This document shows positions 1 to 6,030 of a stretch of DNA of 10,505 nucleotides, one piece after another. The translations under genes and the position numbers were made by a program. Positions within the stretch are counted from its first letter, which is position 1; every line of letters starts with the position of its first letter. Below the pieces are notes generated by a model. The model was not told where the DNA came from. It did not search any database and saw only the letters and a program-made list of their open reading frames with translations. Source of the stretch: an uncultured Collinsella sp. (GTDB lineage: Bacteria; Actinomycetota; Coriobacteriia; Coriobacteriales; Coriobacteriaceae); assembly GCA_900550185.1 (NCBI GenBank), contig URRN01000066.1, positions 1 through 10,505 on the forward strand, read 5' to 3'.

Positions 1-1095
1 GATATCGGTCGCCGTCAGCACGTCTCCCCCGAAGCACAACGCACGCGTAAGCACCTGATAGCCCACCGAATCAGGGCCGACGGTGACGCTGCCGTCCTCG
101 TGCCTGCGCACGATGGAGCCGCCGCCCAAGCCGATCGAGATGATGTCGGGCATGCGGAAATTCGTGCGCACGCCGCCGATTTCGACCGCCAGCAGGCTCT
201 CGCGCGGGAATCCATGCGTCAGCGCGCCCAGGTCCGCCGTCGTGCCGCCCACATCGACCACGACGGCGTCTTTGAGACCCGTCAAAAACGATGCGCCGCG
301 AATGGAGTTCGTCGGACCGCATGCGATAGTGAGGATCGGGTAGCGCATGGCATACGCCGCGCTCATCAGCGTGCCGTCGTTTTGGCACAGGTACACCTCG
401 GCGTGCTCGATACCCTCGGCGGCCAGTGCGGACACGAAGCTTTCCGACGTGGTTTTCGCCACCGTGACCAGCGCCGCATTGAGAATGGTCGCATTCTCGC
501 GTTCGAGCAGGCTCACGCTGCCGATCTCGCTGGAAATGGAGACGGGGAAATTCTCGCCCAGACGGGCGCGAACGATTTCTGCGGCGCGTTTCTCGTGCGA
601 TGCGTCCACCGGAGAGAACACGCTCGTGATGGCCACGCTATCGCAGGAGCCCTCGATTTCAGCGGCGATGCGCTCGAGCTCGGAGGTCTGCTTAGTGCAG
701 AGCTCCTCAAGCTCGCGGGAGCGCTTCTCGACCTGACCGGCCTGGCTGGACAGCTGGTGCTCACGCTTGTCGAGAGCGTCGTTTCGGCGATCAAGGGACT
801 CCTCGCGCTGCATCACGCGGTTCTCAAGCGTACGAATCTCGCTCTTACGCTGCTTGTCCTCGGCCTCGGCGGCCTGCTTGTTCTTGATGATCTCCTCTTT
901 AGCCTCGAGCAGAGCCTCTTTTTTGAGGGTCTCGGCCTGACGCTTAGCATCACCGATCAGGGACTCAGCCTGTGCGTGTGCCGACTGGATCTTTTCGTCG
1001 GCCTCGTGAAGACTACCCTGCTTGGCGGTGCGCATGTAGGCAATGGCGGCGATGGCACCCAAAACGATGCCAACGAGCGCTGCGATGATAGGCAT
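1..1095 (-). CDS. rny: Chimeric ORF: ribonuclease Y N-terminus joined in frame to an internal part of a hydantoinase/oxoprolinase (3' end outside window)
   Basis: Translating codon by codon from the ATG at 1095 gives 365 residues with no stop before the window edge. Residues 1-5 lead into a hydrophobic membrane anchor (about 2-20, with ALVGIVLGAIAAIAY). A long charged coiled coil rich in E, K, R, Q and A follows (about 30-143); this is the standard RNase Y N-terminus. In RNase Y the coiled coil should lead to a KH domain and an HD phosphohydrolase domain, about 510-520 residues in total. Here, from about residue 143-152 on, the sequence is instead HyuA-type: AITSVFSPVD, LLERENATILNAAL, QNDGTLMS, the actin-fold phosphate motif VVVDVGGTTADLG (about 280-292), then GGVRTNFRMPD and SIGLGGGS. 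The hydantoinase N-terminal lobe is absent. Start choice is supported by AAGGAG upstream. Its position after recA-recX fits rny. The product is unlikely to act as RNase Y or as a complete hydantoinase. The open frame is certain; its biological reality is not. Confidence 0.85.
   Translation of the reverse strand, partial: MPIIAALVGIVLGAIAAIAYMRTAKQGSLHEADEKIQSAHAQAESLIGDAKRQAETLKKEALLEAKEEIIKNKQAAEAEDKQRKSEIRTLENRVMQREESLDRRNDALDKREHQLSSQAGQVEKRSRELEELCTKQTSELERIAAEIEGSCDSVAITSVFSPVDASHEKRAAEIVRARLGENFPVSISSEIGSVSLLERENATILNAALVTVAKTTSESFVSALAAEGIEHAEVYLCQNDGTLMSAAYAMRYPILTIACGPTNSIRGASFLTGLKDAVVVDVGGTTADLGALTHGFPRESLLAVEIGGVRTNFRMPDIISIGLGGGSIVRRHEDGSVTVGPDSVGYQVLTRALCFGGDVLTATDI
640..681 (-). 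other. Junction between RNase Y-like and hydantoinase-like coding sequence
   Basis: The last residues that fit RNase Y are around TSELERIA (residues 137-144), and the first that clearly fit the hydantoinase family are around CDSVAITSVFSPVD (151-164). The residues between, roughly RIAAEIEG, would suit either family, so a short stretch shared by the two parent genes is plausible at the breakpoint. There is no frameshift, stop codon, obvious inverted repeat, target-site duplication or insertion-sequence end. The position is estimated from recalled family patterns, not from an alignment. Confidence 0.6.
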
Positions 1096-1130
1096 GCTCA
1101 CTCCTTTTTATGGATTCGTTACACAACAAA

Positions 1131-1156
1131 GCGAACCGTCCTTACGAACGGCTCGC
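1131..1156 (-). promoter_or_regulatory. 11-bp hairpin with GTAA tetraloop in the rny leader
   Basis: On the transcribed strand, arm GCGAGCCGTTC pairs with GGACGGTTCGC over 11 positions (two of them G-T) around a GTAA loop, which as RNA is a GNRA-type GUAA tetraloop. A moderately T-rich stretch (TTTGTTGTG) follows directly, and the start codon of the downstream frame is about 35 nt further on. It lies downstream of the candidate rny promoter, so it would sit in the 5' leader. It might act as an attenuator, as a stabilising or processing element, or as a weak terminator for readthrough from recA-recX; the sequence does not decide between these. Confidence 0.6.
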
Positions 1157-1217
1157 GACATTTGAGTAATATGGGCGCAGCTTATGCGGGTCGGATACAG
1201 ATAAACATATAAACAAA

Positions 1218-1232
1218 CTCATCACAGATGAG
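1218..1232 (-). promoter_or_regulatory. Small perfect hairpin in the rny leader
   Basis: CTCATC and GATGAG form a perfect 6-bp inverted repeat around a 3-nt loop. It lies about 30-45 nt downstream of the candidate -10 element, in the A/T-rich proximal part of the leader. With the larger hairpin at 1131-1156 it gives the leader two separate structured elements. It is short, so chance cannot be excluded, and the palindrome could instead be a protein-binding site. Confidence 0.35.
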
Positions 1233-1261
1233 CACATATCACAAAGCAAATGACAGTGTTT

Positions 1262-1290
1262 ATCGTACGTTGAACCACAACAACTGTCAA
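1262..1290 (-). promoter_or_regulatory. Candidate sigma-70-type promoter for the rny frame
   Basis: On the minus strand a perfect -35 hexamer TTGACA (1290-1285) is followed by a 17-bp spacer and TACGAT (1267-1262), a 4/6 match to TATAAT. Transcription would start near 1255, giving a leader of about 160 nt before the ATG at 1095. It lies in the 257-nt gap after recX, where a separate promoter is expected. The rest of the gap (1291-1352) holds no convincing terminator for recX. Confidence 0.65.
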
Positions 1291-1352
1291 ATAAATGGCC
1301 CCGGCACGGCGGCTAAAACGCGGTGAACGGCAGGGTCACAAAACGCATACGC

Positions 1353-2045
1353 CTAAACCGCACATTCCTCGCGTTCGGCATCGAGACGTGCCTTAACAGC
1401 ATCGGCGGCGATGTGATACGAGAAGCCCTTGCCCATCAAAAACCGAACCAGTTTTTCGAATCCGCGCGTCTCTGGAACACGCCGCTTGGCGAGCAGGGCT
1501 GACGCACGCGCCAAATCGTCTTCGACGGCAAAATAATCCTCGGGATAACCGGGAATGTCATCGAGCACGACATGACGGCGCTTGAGCTCGGTCTCGATTT
1601 TGCGCTGTCCCCAACCGCGCCGCTTGCGCTCCTCGATAAAGTACGAGCAAAAGCGGTTGTCGTCTAAAAAGTGATACTCGGTGGCGCGCTCGACGGCGAA
1701 ATCGATCGCGGGCTGGTGAAAGCCGTAGCGAGCCAGCTTGTCACGGACCTCACCCGTCGCATGGTCGCGGCGCGATAACATCTCGGTCACCATGGTAAGT
1801 GCACATTTACGCTCGATGAGCTGCACCGCCTCACGAAAGTTGTCCCAATCACAGGGAAGATCGGGGCGGTTTTTGACATACAGCCGCGCGACCCGCACGG
1901 GAATCCAAATGGACCGCTCAAAACCGCCCTCAAGCTCACAATCGATATGTGCGCAAGGCTTTTTGGACGCATACCCGCTCGAGAACGAGGAGGCCGCCTT
2001 CTTATCGGGAAAGACGACCGTGGCCTCGGTCACCGTATACGACAT
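1353..2045 (-). CDS. recX: RecX, regulatory protein of RecA
   Basis: This 230-residue protein has the RecX pattern of repeated three-helix modules. About residues 83-120 hold a module with MLSRRDHATGEVRDKLARYGF; the next contains the family signature FLDDNRFCSYFIEERKRRGWGQRKIETELKRR; and a C-terminal module ends with RGFEKLVRFLMGKGFSYHIAADAVK. RecX proteins bind RecA or RecA filaments and limit or tune strand exchange and coprotease activity. The gene lies 11 nt after the recA stop with no recognisable ribosome-binding site of its own, which points to one mRNA and translational coupling with recA. Residues 1-80 are a less conserved N-terminal extension, as is usual in RecX proteins longer than the ~150-residue E. 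coli form. No truncation or frameshift is seen. Confidence 0.93.
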   Translation of the reverse strand: MSYTVTEATVVFPDKKAASSFSSGYASKKPCAHIDCELEGGFERSIWIPVRVARLYVKNRPDLPCDWDNFREAVQLIERKCALTMVTEMLSRRDHATGEVRDKLARYGFHQPAIDFAVERATEYHFLDDNRFCSYFIEERKRRGWGQRKIETELKRRHVVLDDIPGYPEDYFAVEDDLARASALLAKRRVPETRGFEKLVRFLMGKGFSYHIAADAVKARLDAEREECAV

Positions 2046-2056
2046 GAGCGTAACCG

Positions 2057-3205
2057 CTACTCGTCGTCATCATCGAGCATGGCGGAACCATCGATGGCGT
2101 AAAGCTCGTCAAACTCCTCAGGCGCAGGCTGATCGGTCAGCTCGACCTCGGACGGAGCATCGTCATCAAACTCAAGTCCACAGGCAAGGCGGACCTTATG
2201 CTCAATCTCGTCGGCACAATCGGGGTGTTCGCGCAGGAACGCCTTGGCGGCCTCGCGACCGTTGCCGAGCTTGTCCTCGCCATAGGCAAACCAGGAGCCC
2301 ATCTTCTTGCAGATGCCGCACTCGACAGCCATGTCCAGAATCGAGCCCTCCTTAGAGATGCCCGTACCGTACATGATGTCGAACTCAGCAGATCGGAACG
2401 GAGCTGCCACCTTGTTCTTAACGACCTTGGCGCGCACGCGGTTACCGATAACCTCGTCCTTAAGCTTAATGCTGTCGATGCGGCGAATGTCGATACGTAC
2501 TGAAGAGAAGAACTTAAGGGCGCGGCCGCCCGTCGTGGTCTCGGGGTTGCCGAACATGACGCCGATCTTCTCACGCAGCTGGTTAATGAAGATGCACGTC
2601 GTGTTGGACTTGGACAGCGAGCCGGCGAGCTTGCGGAGCGCCTGGCTCATCAGGCGAGCCTGAAGACCGACCGTAGTGTCGCCGATTTCTCCCTCGATCT
2701 CGGCACGCGGGGTCAGCGCGGCGACGGAGTCGACGACGATGGCATCGATGGCGCCGGAACGCACGAGCATGTCAACAATCTCGAGCGCCTGCTCGCCCGT
2801 ATCGGGCTGGGAAATGAGCACCTCGTCGATATCCACACCGATGCGCGCGGCATACGTGGGATCGAGCGCGTGCTCGGCATCGATAAATGCCACAACGCCA
2901 CCCATTGCCTGGGCCTCGGCCAGGATCTCGAGCGAAAGCGTCGTCTTACCGGAGGACTCAGGACCGTAAATCTCGACGATACGGCCGCGCGGCACGCCGC
3001 CGATACCCAGCGCGGCATCGAGGGCCAGGGCGCCCGTGGGAATGGCCTCGACCTCGAGCTCGGGGCCACCGTCGCCGTACCTCATGATGGAACCCTGGCC
3101 GAATTTCTTCTCGATCTCAGCCTTGGTGGTGGCGATCATCTCATCGCGCTCTTTACCCGTCGTGCGAGCATGAACGGTACGTACGGGACCTGAATTCTTG
3201 GCCAT
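2057..3205 (-). CDS. recA: RecA recombinase
   Basis: RecA forms ATP-dependent filaments on single-stranded DNA, catalyses strand exchange and stimulates LexA self-cleavage. The 382-residue product has the whole family layout: an N-terminal helix region with IEKKFGQGSIMRYGD (about 31-45), Walker A GPESSGKTT (81-89), FIDAEHALDPTYA (108-120), Walker B AIVVDS (155-160), loop L1 near PRAEIEGEIGD, the loop L2 region FINQLREKIGVMFGNPETTTGG (207-227), and an acidic C-terminal tail from about 346 ending in DDDDE. I chose the ATG at 3205 because AGGAGG lies 7 nt upstream. The in-frame ATG at 3226 would overlap that site and add seven residues unlike RecA. It has its own SOS promoter and is followed 11 nt later by recX. 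It is intact and of normal length, with a slightly long basic N-terminus. Confidence 0.98.
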   Translation of the reverse strand: MAKNSGPVRTVHARTTGKERDEMIATTKAEIEKKFGQGSIMRYGDGGPELEVEAIPTGALALDAALGIGGVPRGRIVEIYGPESSGKTTLSLEILAEAQAMGGVVAFIDAEHALDPTYAARIGVDIDEVLISQPDTGEQALEIVDMLVRSGAIDAIVVDSVAALTPRAEIEGEIGDTTVGLQARLMSQALRKLAGSLSKSNTTCIFINQLREKIGVMFGNPETTTGGRALKFFSSVRIDIRRIDSIKLKDEVIGNRVRAKVVKNKVAAPFRSAEFDIMYGTGISKEGSILDMAVECGICKKMGSWFAYGEDKLGNGREAAKAFLREHPDCADEIEHKVRLACGLEFDDDAPSEVELTDQPAPEEFDELYAIDGSAMLDDDDE

Positions 3206-3212
3206 GAATAGC

Positions 3213-3218
3213 CCTCCT
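3213..3218 (-). promoter_or_regulatory. recA ribosome-binding site (decides the start)
   Basis: A full AGGAGG, within AGAGGAGGGC, lies 7 nt upstream of the ATG at 3205. It is the strongest Shine-Dalgarno site in the window and excludes the upstream in-frame ATG at 3226 as the main start. Confidence 0.85.
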
Positions 3219-3235
3219 CTTAACAACCTGCATCG

Positions 3236-3264
3236 ATAATAAACGAACGGCTGTTCGTGGTCAA
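3236..3264 (-). promoter_or_regulatory. recA promoter (sigma-70 type, SOS-controlled)
   Basis: TTGACC (3264-3259) and TATTAT (3241-3236) are separated by exactly 17 bp, each matching consensus at five of six positions. Transcription would start near 3229, giving a very short leader of about 24 nt that contains the ribosome-binding site. The spacer is almost wholly taken up by the LexA-type palindrome at 3244-3257, so bound repressor would cover both promoter hexamers. Confidence 0.85.
3244..3257. promoter_or_regulatory. LexA operator (SOS box) of recA
   Basis: CGAACGGCTGTTCG is a perfect CGAAC-N4-GTTCG palindrome, the form used by LexA (DinR) of Gram-positive bacteria and actinobacteria. The symmetry extends one base on each side (ACGAAC...GTTCGT, 3243-3258). 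It lies between the -35 and -10 hexamers of recA, a classical repression position. lexA is not in this window. Confidence 0.9.
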
Positions 3265-3294
3265 CCGTTCAGATAAATCATATGCAGCCGACCT

Positions 3295-3356
3295 TTCCAA
3301 AACCCAACCAAAAGCCGACCAAACACTGACCAAATGCTTGACCATAAAGGGCCAAA
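3295..3356. repeat. Helically phased CCAAA array upstream of the recA promoter
   Basis: Reading the plus strand, CCAAA or a near match recurs with CC at 3297, 3308, 3319, 3330, 3342 (as CCATA) and 3352, giving spacings of 11, 11, 11, 12 and 10 bp. The middle copies extend to GACCA (3317, 3328, 3340). The array lies about 30-90 bp upstream of the -35 hexamer, between the cinA terminator and recA. One site per DNA turn on the same face suggests curved DNA or repeated contacts by a protein. The rest of the 236-nt gap (about 3357-3433) shows nothing further that I recognise. Confidence 0.5.
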
Positions 3357-3433
3357 TAAGAACAAGGCAGGCAAAAATACACCTATGAACAGCACAAACG
3401 CTAAATTCTTCTGAGGCCCCCATCTCCACAATT

Positions 3434-3453
3434 AAGGGGCCCGGAGGCCCCTT
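3434..3453 (-). terminator. Hairpin terminator-like element after cinA
   Basis: Ten nt after the cinA stop, AAGGGGCC and GGCCCCTT form a perfect 8-bp stem with a TCCG loop. The tract after the stem is poor in T (AATTGTGG), so this is a GC-rich hairpin without a strong U-run. Its place at the end of a long co-directional gene run, and before an independent recA promoter, supports a terminator. A second GGGGGCC at 3421-3415 could compete for the right arm. Confidence 0.65.
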
Positions 3454-3462
3454 GAAACACGT

Positions 3463-3999
3463 CTATTCCATAGAATCGAGCACGCAGACAATGCGACCCA
3501 GTGCCTCCGCGACCGCATGGGCGCGAACACACGAACGATCGCCCTCATAGCGACAACGAATGGAGTCCACGACCGGCACGCCCCCATCGGCGGAACGATG
3601 CGCCCAGCCAATATAGAAAGTGCCCGCCGGATCGTCCTCAGTGCCACCGCCGGGGCCGGCATAACCCGTTGCGCTCACTGCAATATCGCTCTGGTACAGC
3701 TCCAGCGAACCCACCGCCATCTCGCGCGCGGTCTGATGCGACACCGCGGTATAGCGGTCGAGCGTCTCCTGCTCAACACCAAGAACACGATGCTTAATCT
3801 CATCGCAATAGGTCACCGCACCGCCACGCAGCACCGCCGAGGCGCCCGGGATATCGGCAATCGTCGAGGCGATCATACCCGCCGTCAGCGACTCAGCCGT
3901 CGAAACCGTCACGCCCCGAGCGCTCGCGCGCTCGACAATATCACGCGCCAGCTCCTCGTTATGTGCGGAAATCTGCTCAAAAGAGTCCGTCATACCCAC
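3463..3999 (-). CDS. cinA: CinA C-terminal-domain protein (NMN amidohydrolase, PncC type)
   Basis: The 178-residue protein consists of the CinA C-terminal domain alone. Motifs in order are VSTAESLTAGMIAS (about 32-45), GGAVTYCDEIKHRVLGV (about 59-75), and ATGYAGPGGGTEDDPAGTFYIG (about 110-131). Family members of this size deamidate nicotinamide mononucleotide to nicotinate mononucleotide in the pyridine nucleotide salvage cycle. Full-length CinA proteins of about 410 residues add an N-terminal MoaB-like pyrophosphatase domain, absent here. The glycine-rich motif carries Y where many homologues have I (TGIAGP) and DD where many have E/K; I cannot say whether this matters. The start is taken as GTG at 3999, with AGG five nt upstream. 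ATG at 3993 is the alternative but has worse spacing. The gene begins 6 nt after the pgsA stop, so it is cotranscribed. The symbol pncC would fit equally well. Confidence 0.92.
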   Translation of the reverse strand: MGMTDSFEQISAHNEELARDIVERASARGVTVSTAESLTAGMIASTIADIPGASAVLRGGAVTYCDEIKHRVLGVEQETLDRYTAVSHQTAREMAVGSLELYQSDIAVSATGYAGPGGGTEDDPAGTFYIGWAHRSADGGVPVVDSIRCRYEGDRSCVRAHAVAEALGRIVCVLDSME

Positions 4000-4005
4000 C
4001 AGGAC

Positions 4006-4644
4006 CTAGACCGAAAAGACGATCTTGCGGCAGTTCCAGAAGTACTGGGCGCCCGAGATAACGGTCAAGACAACGGCAACGGCATACAGGAAGCGCGACA
4101 CCGAGTAGATGCCGAGCGTCAGCGCCACCGGGCCAAGGTGCAAGCCGGCCATAGCAAAAACGCACAGGTAACCGCAAATGGAGACCATCGTGGTTGCCGT
4201 CTTGTACTTGCCGAGCTTATCGGCCGCAACGACCACACCGGCCGCACTCGCGACCATGCGAAGGGCGCTCACCAGCAGCTCGCGGAACAGGATAATGAAC
4301 ACGGACCACACGGTCACCGCGCCAAAATCCAAGAACAGCAGCAGGGCCGAGAACACCAGCAGCTTGTCGGCGATGGGGTCCAAGAATTTACCGAAGTCGG
4401 TGATCTCGTTGCGCGAGCGCGCCAGATAACCGTCAACCTTATCGGTGCACGACAGGATCACATACAGAATGAAGGCAGCGGCGGCGAGCGGGCCGTCGAA
4501 GGTGCTCCAATCCGTACCGGCAACACTCGTGTGAGAAAGCGCCGACACGATCATAAACACTGGGATAAAGACGATGCGCACGCACGTCACGATGTTGGCG
4601 GGCGTCCAAACACTCGTCAGTTCCTTATTGCTCTCGTTAGCCAC
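4006..4644 (-). CDS. pgsA: CDP-diacylglycerol--glycerol-3-phosphate 3-phosphatidyltransferase (PgsA family)
   Basis: This is a 212-residue multi-pass inner-membrane enzyme with the complete CDP-alcohol phosphatidyltransferase signature D-x2-D-G-x2-A-R-x8-G-x3-D-x3-D: D68, D71, G72, A75, R76, G85, D89 and D93. PgsA makes phosphatidylglycerol phosphate, the first committed step to phosphatidylglycerol and cardiolipin. TPANIVTCVRIVFIPVF (about 14-30) is the usual start of the first membrane segment. Further hydrophobic segments lie at about 53-66, 95-120, 130-170 and 175-200. Substrate specificity within the family cannot be proved from the motif, but length and the conserved pgsA-cinA-recA neighbourhood support PgsA. 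The start is GTG at 4644, six nt after AGGAG, which overlaps the rimO stop codon. It is followed by cinA after 6 nt. Confidence 0.92.
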   Translation of the reverse strand: MANESNKELTSVWTPANIVTCVRIVFIPVFMIVSALSHTSVAGTDWSTFDGPLAAAAFILYVILSCTDKVDGYLARSRNEITDFGKFLDPIADKLLVFSALLLFLDFGAVTVWSVFIILFRELLVSALRMVASAAGVVVAADKLGKYKTATTMVSICGYLCVFAMAGLHLGPVALTLGIYSVSRFLYAVAVVLTVISGAQYFWNCRKIVFSV

Positions 4645-4650
4645 GACGCT

Positions 4651-4656
4651 CTCCTA
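4651..4656 (-). promoter_or_regulatory. pgsA ribosome-binding site overlapping the rimO stop
   Basis: The TAG stop of rimO (4656-4654) is part of TAGGAG, a good Shine-Dalgarno site six nt before the GTG of pgsA at 4644. This supports the GTG start and suggests that ribosomes finishing rimO help initiate pgsA. Confidence 0.7.
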
Positions 4657-6003
4657 CTCCACAACATGACCGATAAGCTCATAGCAGAAGCTATCGGTAA
4701 ACTCGACGGTCAGAATATCGCCCACGGACGCCTCGCTGGCGTCCAGATGCACCGCGCCATCGGAATCGGGCGCCTGGAACCAGGCATGGCCGATCAGCTC
4801 GGCGCCGTCCTCGGTCTCTTCGATACCGTCGACGATCACCTGGGCGCGCTCGCCCACATGCGCGGCAGTTGCAGCAAAACCGAGCGATTCGGCCAGGTCC
4901 ATGGCCTCCTGGGCGCGCTCGAGCTTGACCTCCTCATCGACCTGACCCTCCATCTTGGCGGCCAGGCTGCCCTCCTCACGCGAGTAGGCAAAGACACTCG
5001 TGTAGTCGAAGCCGACGGTGTCCATAAAGTCGATGAGGTCGCGGAACTCGTCGTCGGTCTCGGTCGGGAAGCCGACCATGGCCGTGGAACGGATCACGAT
5101 GCCGGGGATACGCTCACGCAGATCGCGGAACAGGTCCTCGAGCTCCTGGCGCGAACCAGAACGGCGCATGGCCTTGAGAATGCGCGCGTCGCAGTGCTGC
5201 ACGGGGATATCGATATAGGGCAGCACCTCGGGCGTATCGCGAATCGTCTCGATGAGTTCGTCAGTCATGCCCTCGGGCTGCAGATAGAGCACGCGGACCC
5301 AGACGTTGTGCGGGCGCACGGCCTCGGCGACGGCACGCAGCAGCTGCGCCAGATTGCGCGGCGAGCCATCGGCGACGTCCTCGTCGGCAAAGTCGGTACC
5401 CCAGATGCCCGTGTCCTGGCCGATCAGCACGATCTCGCGCACACCGCCGGCAACCAGGTCGCGCACCTCGGAGATAATGCTCTCGGCATTACGCGAGTGA
5501 TAGCGACCGCGGATGTAGGGAATCATGCAGAAGCTGCAGAAGCGGTTGCAGCCATCGGAAATCTTGACGTAGGCGACAGCACCCTCGACGGTACGTTTGA
5601 CCTGCGGGATATAGGCTGCAATCTCGCGCTCGACACCCAGCACGCCATCGATGACCGCCACGATGCCGTCCTCCTCGTCGGCCTTCACAAAGGCAGCGAC
5701 CTCGGGCAGCTCGTCAGGTAGGTCATCGCCATAGCGCGACGGCACGCAGCCGCACATGACGATGGGGCAAGAACGAACGCCGTCCTGAACCTCGTTGGCG
5801 AGTTCGAGCGTGGTCTCGATGCTCTCGGACGTTGCGGAGGCGAGAAACGAGCAAGTATTGACGATGGCAATATCGGCATCCTGCGGGTCGAATGCCTCCT
5901 CGTAGCCCGCGGCGGTCAAAAGAGAACGCATGCGGTCAGTGTCAACCTCGTTCTTAGCGCACCCGAGGGTGATGTAGAGCACGGAGCCCAACGGTGTATC
6001 CAT
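4654..6003 (-). CDS. rimO: Ribosomal protein uS12 methylthiotransferase RimO
   Basis: RimO is a radical SAM enzyme that adds a methylthio group to the conserved aspartate of ribosomal protein S12 (Asp88/89 in E. coli numbering). The 449-residue protein has all three expected domains. The N-terminal methylthiotransferase domain carries its cluster cysteines at C15 (TLGCAKNEVD), C51 (NTCSF) and C86 (CGCVPSRY). The radical SAM domain has C152-x3-C156-x2-C159 in SDGCNRFCSFCMIPYIRG, followed by EIVLIGQDTGIWG. A C-terminal TRAM domain covers about 375-449. The sequence LGCAKNEVDTDRM and the fit of IDIPVQHC favour RimO over the tRNA enzyme MiaB. The start is ATG at 6003; AAAGGA lies about 12 nt upstream, a rather wide spacing. 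It sits 27 nt after yajQ and 9 nt before pgsA, within the same run. Intact and of normal length. Confidence 0.95.
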   Translation of the reverse strand: MDTPLGSVLYITLGCAKNEVDTDRMRSLLTAAGYEEAFDPQDADIAIVNTCSFLASATSESIETTLELANEVQDGVRSCPIVMCGCVPSRYGDDLPDELPEVAAFVKADEEDGIVAVIDGVLGVEREIAAYIPQVKRTVEGAVAYVKISDGCNRFCSFCMIPYIRGRYHSRNAESIISEVRDLVAGGVREIVLIGQDTGIWGTDFADEDVADGSPRNLAQLLRAVAEAVRPHNVWVRVLYLQPEGMTDELIETIRDTPEVLPYIDIPVQHCDARILKAMRRSGSRQELEDLFRDLRERIPGIVIRSTAMVGFPTETDDEFRDLIDFMDTVGFDYTSVFAYSREEGSLAAKMEGQVDEEVKLERAQEAMDLAESLGFAATAAHVGERAQVIVDGIEETEDGAELIGHAWFQAPDSDGAVHLDASEASVGDILTVEFTDSFCYELIGHVVE

Positions 6004-6030
6004 GTTGGAGAGCGGTCCTTTCGATTGATA

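Noticed and set aside
1144..1157. Second LexA box in the rny leader (shares ACGAACGGCT with the recA operator)
   Set aside because: Only one half matches. The other half reads CTCGC instead of GTTCGT, and the similarity is explained by the hairpin arm at 1131-1156.
100..1212. Open plus-strand frame of 370 codons opposite the chimeric ORF
   Set aside because: The minus-strand frame has clear domain matches in both halves, while the plus-strand translation has none. Its extension into the leader only reflects a chance lack of stops.
1297..1352. Intrinsic terminator after recX
   Set aside because: The GC-rich patches form only short, interrupted stems and no T-run follows, so I do not call a terminator.
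3206..3226. Upstream recA start at the ATG at 3226
   Set aside because: It would overlap the strong AGGAGG site and add residues not typical of RecA; the ATG at 3205 fits spacing and family.
3517..5721. Open plus-strand frame of 734 codons across cinA, pgsA and rimO
   Set aside because: It lies wholly antisense to three well-supported genes. Its R/H/Q/G-rich translation resembles no family I know and there is no ribosome-binding site. It follows from the G+C-rich codon bias of the minus-strand genes.
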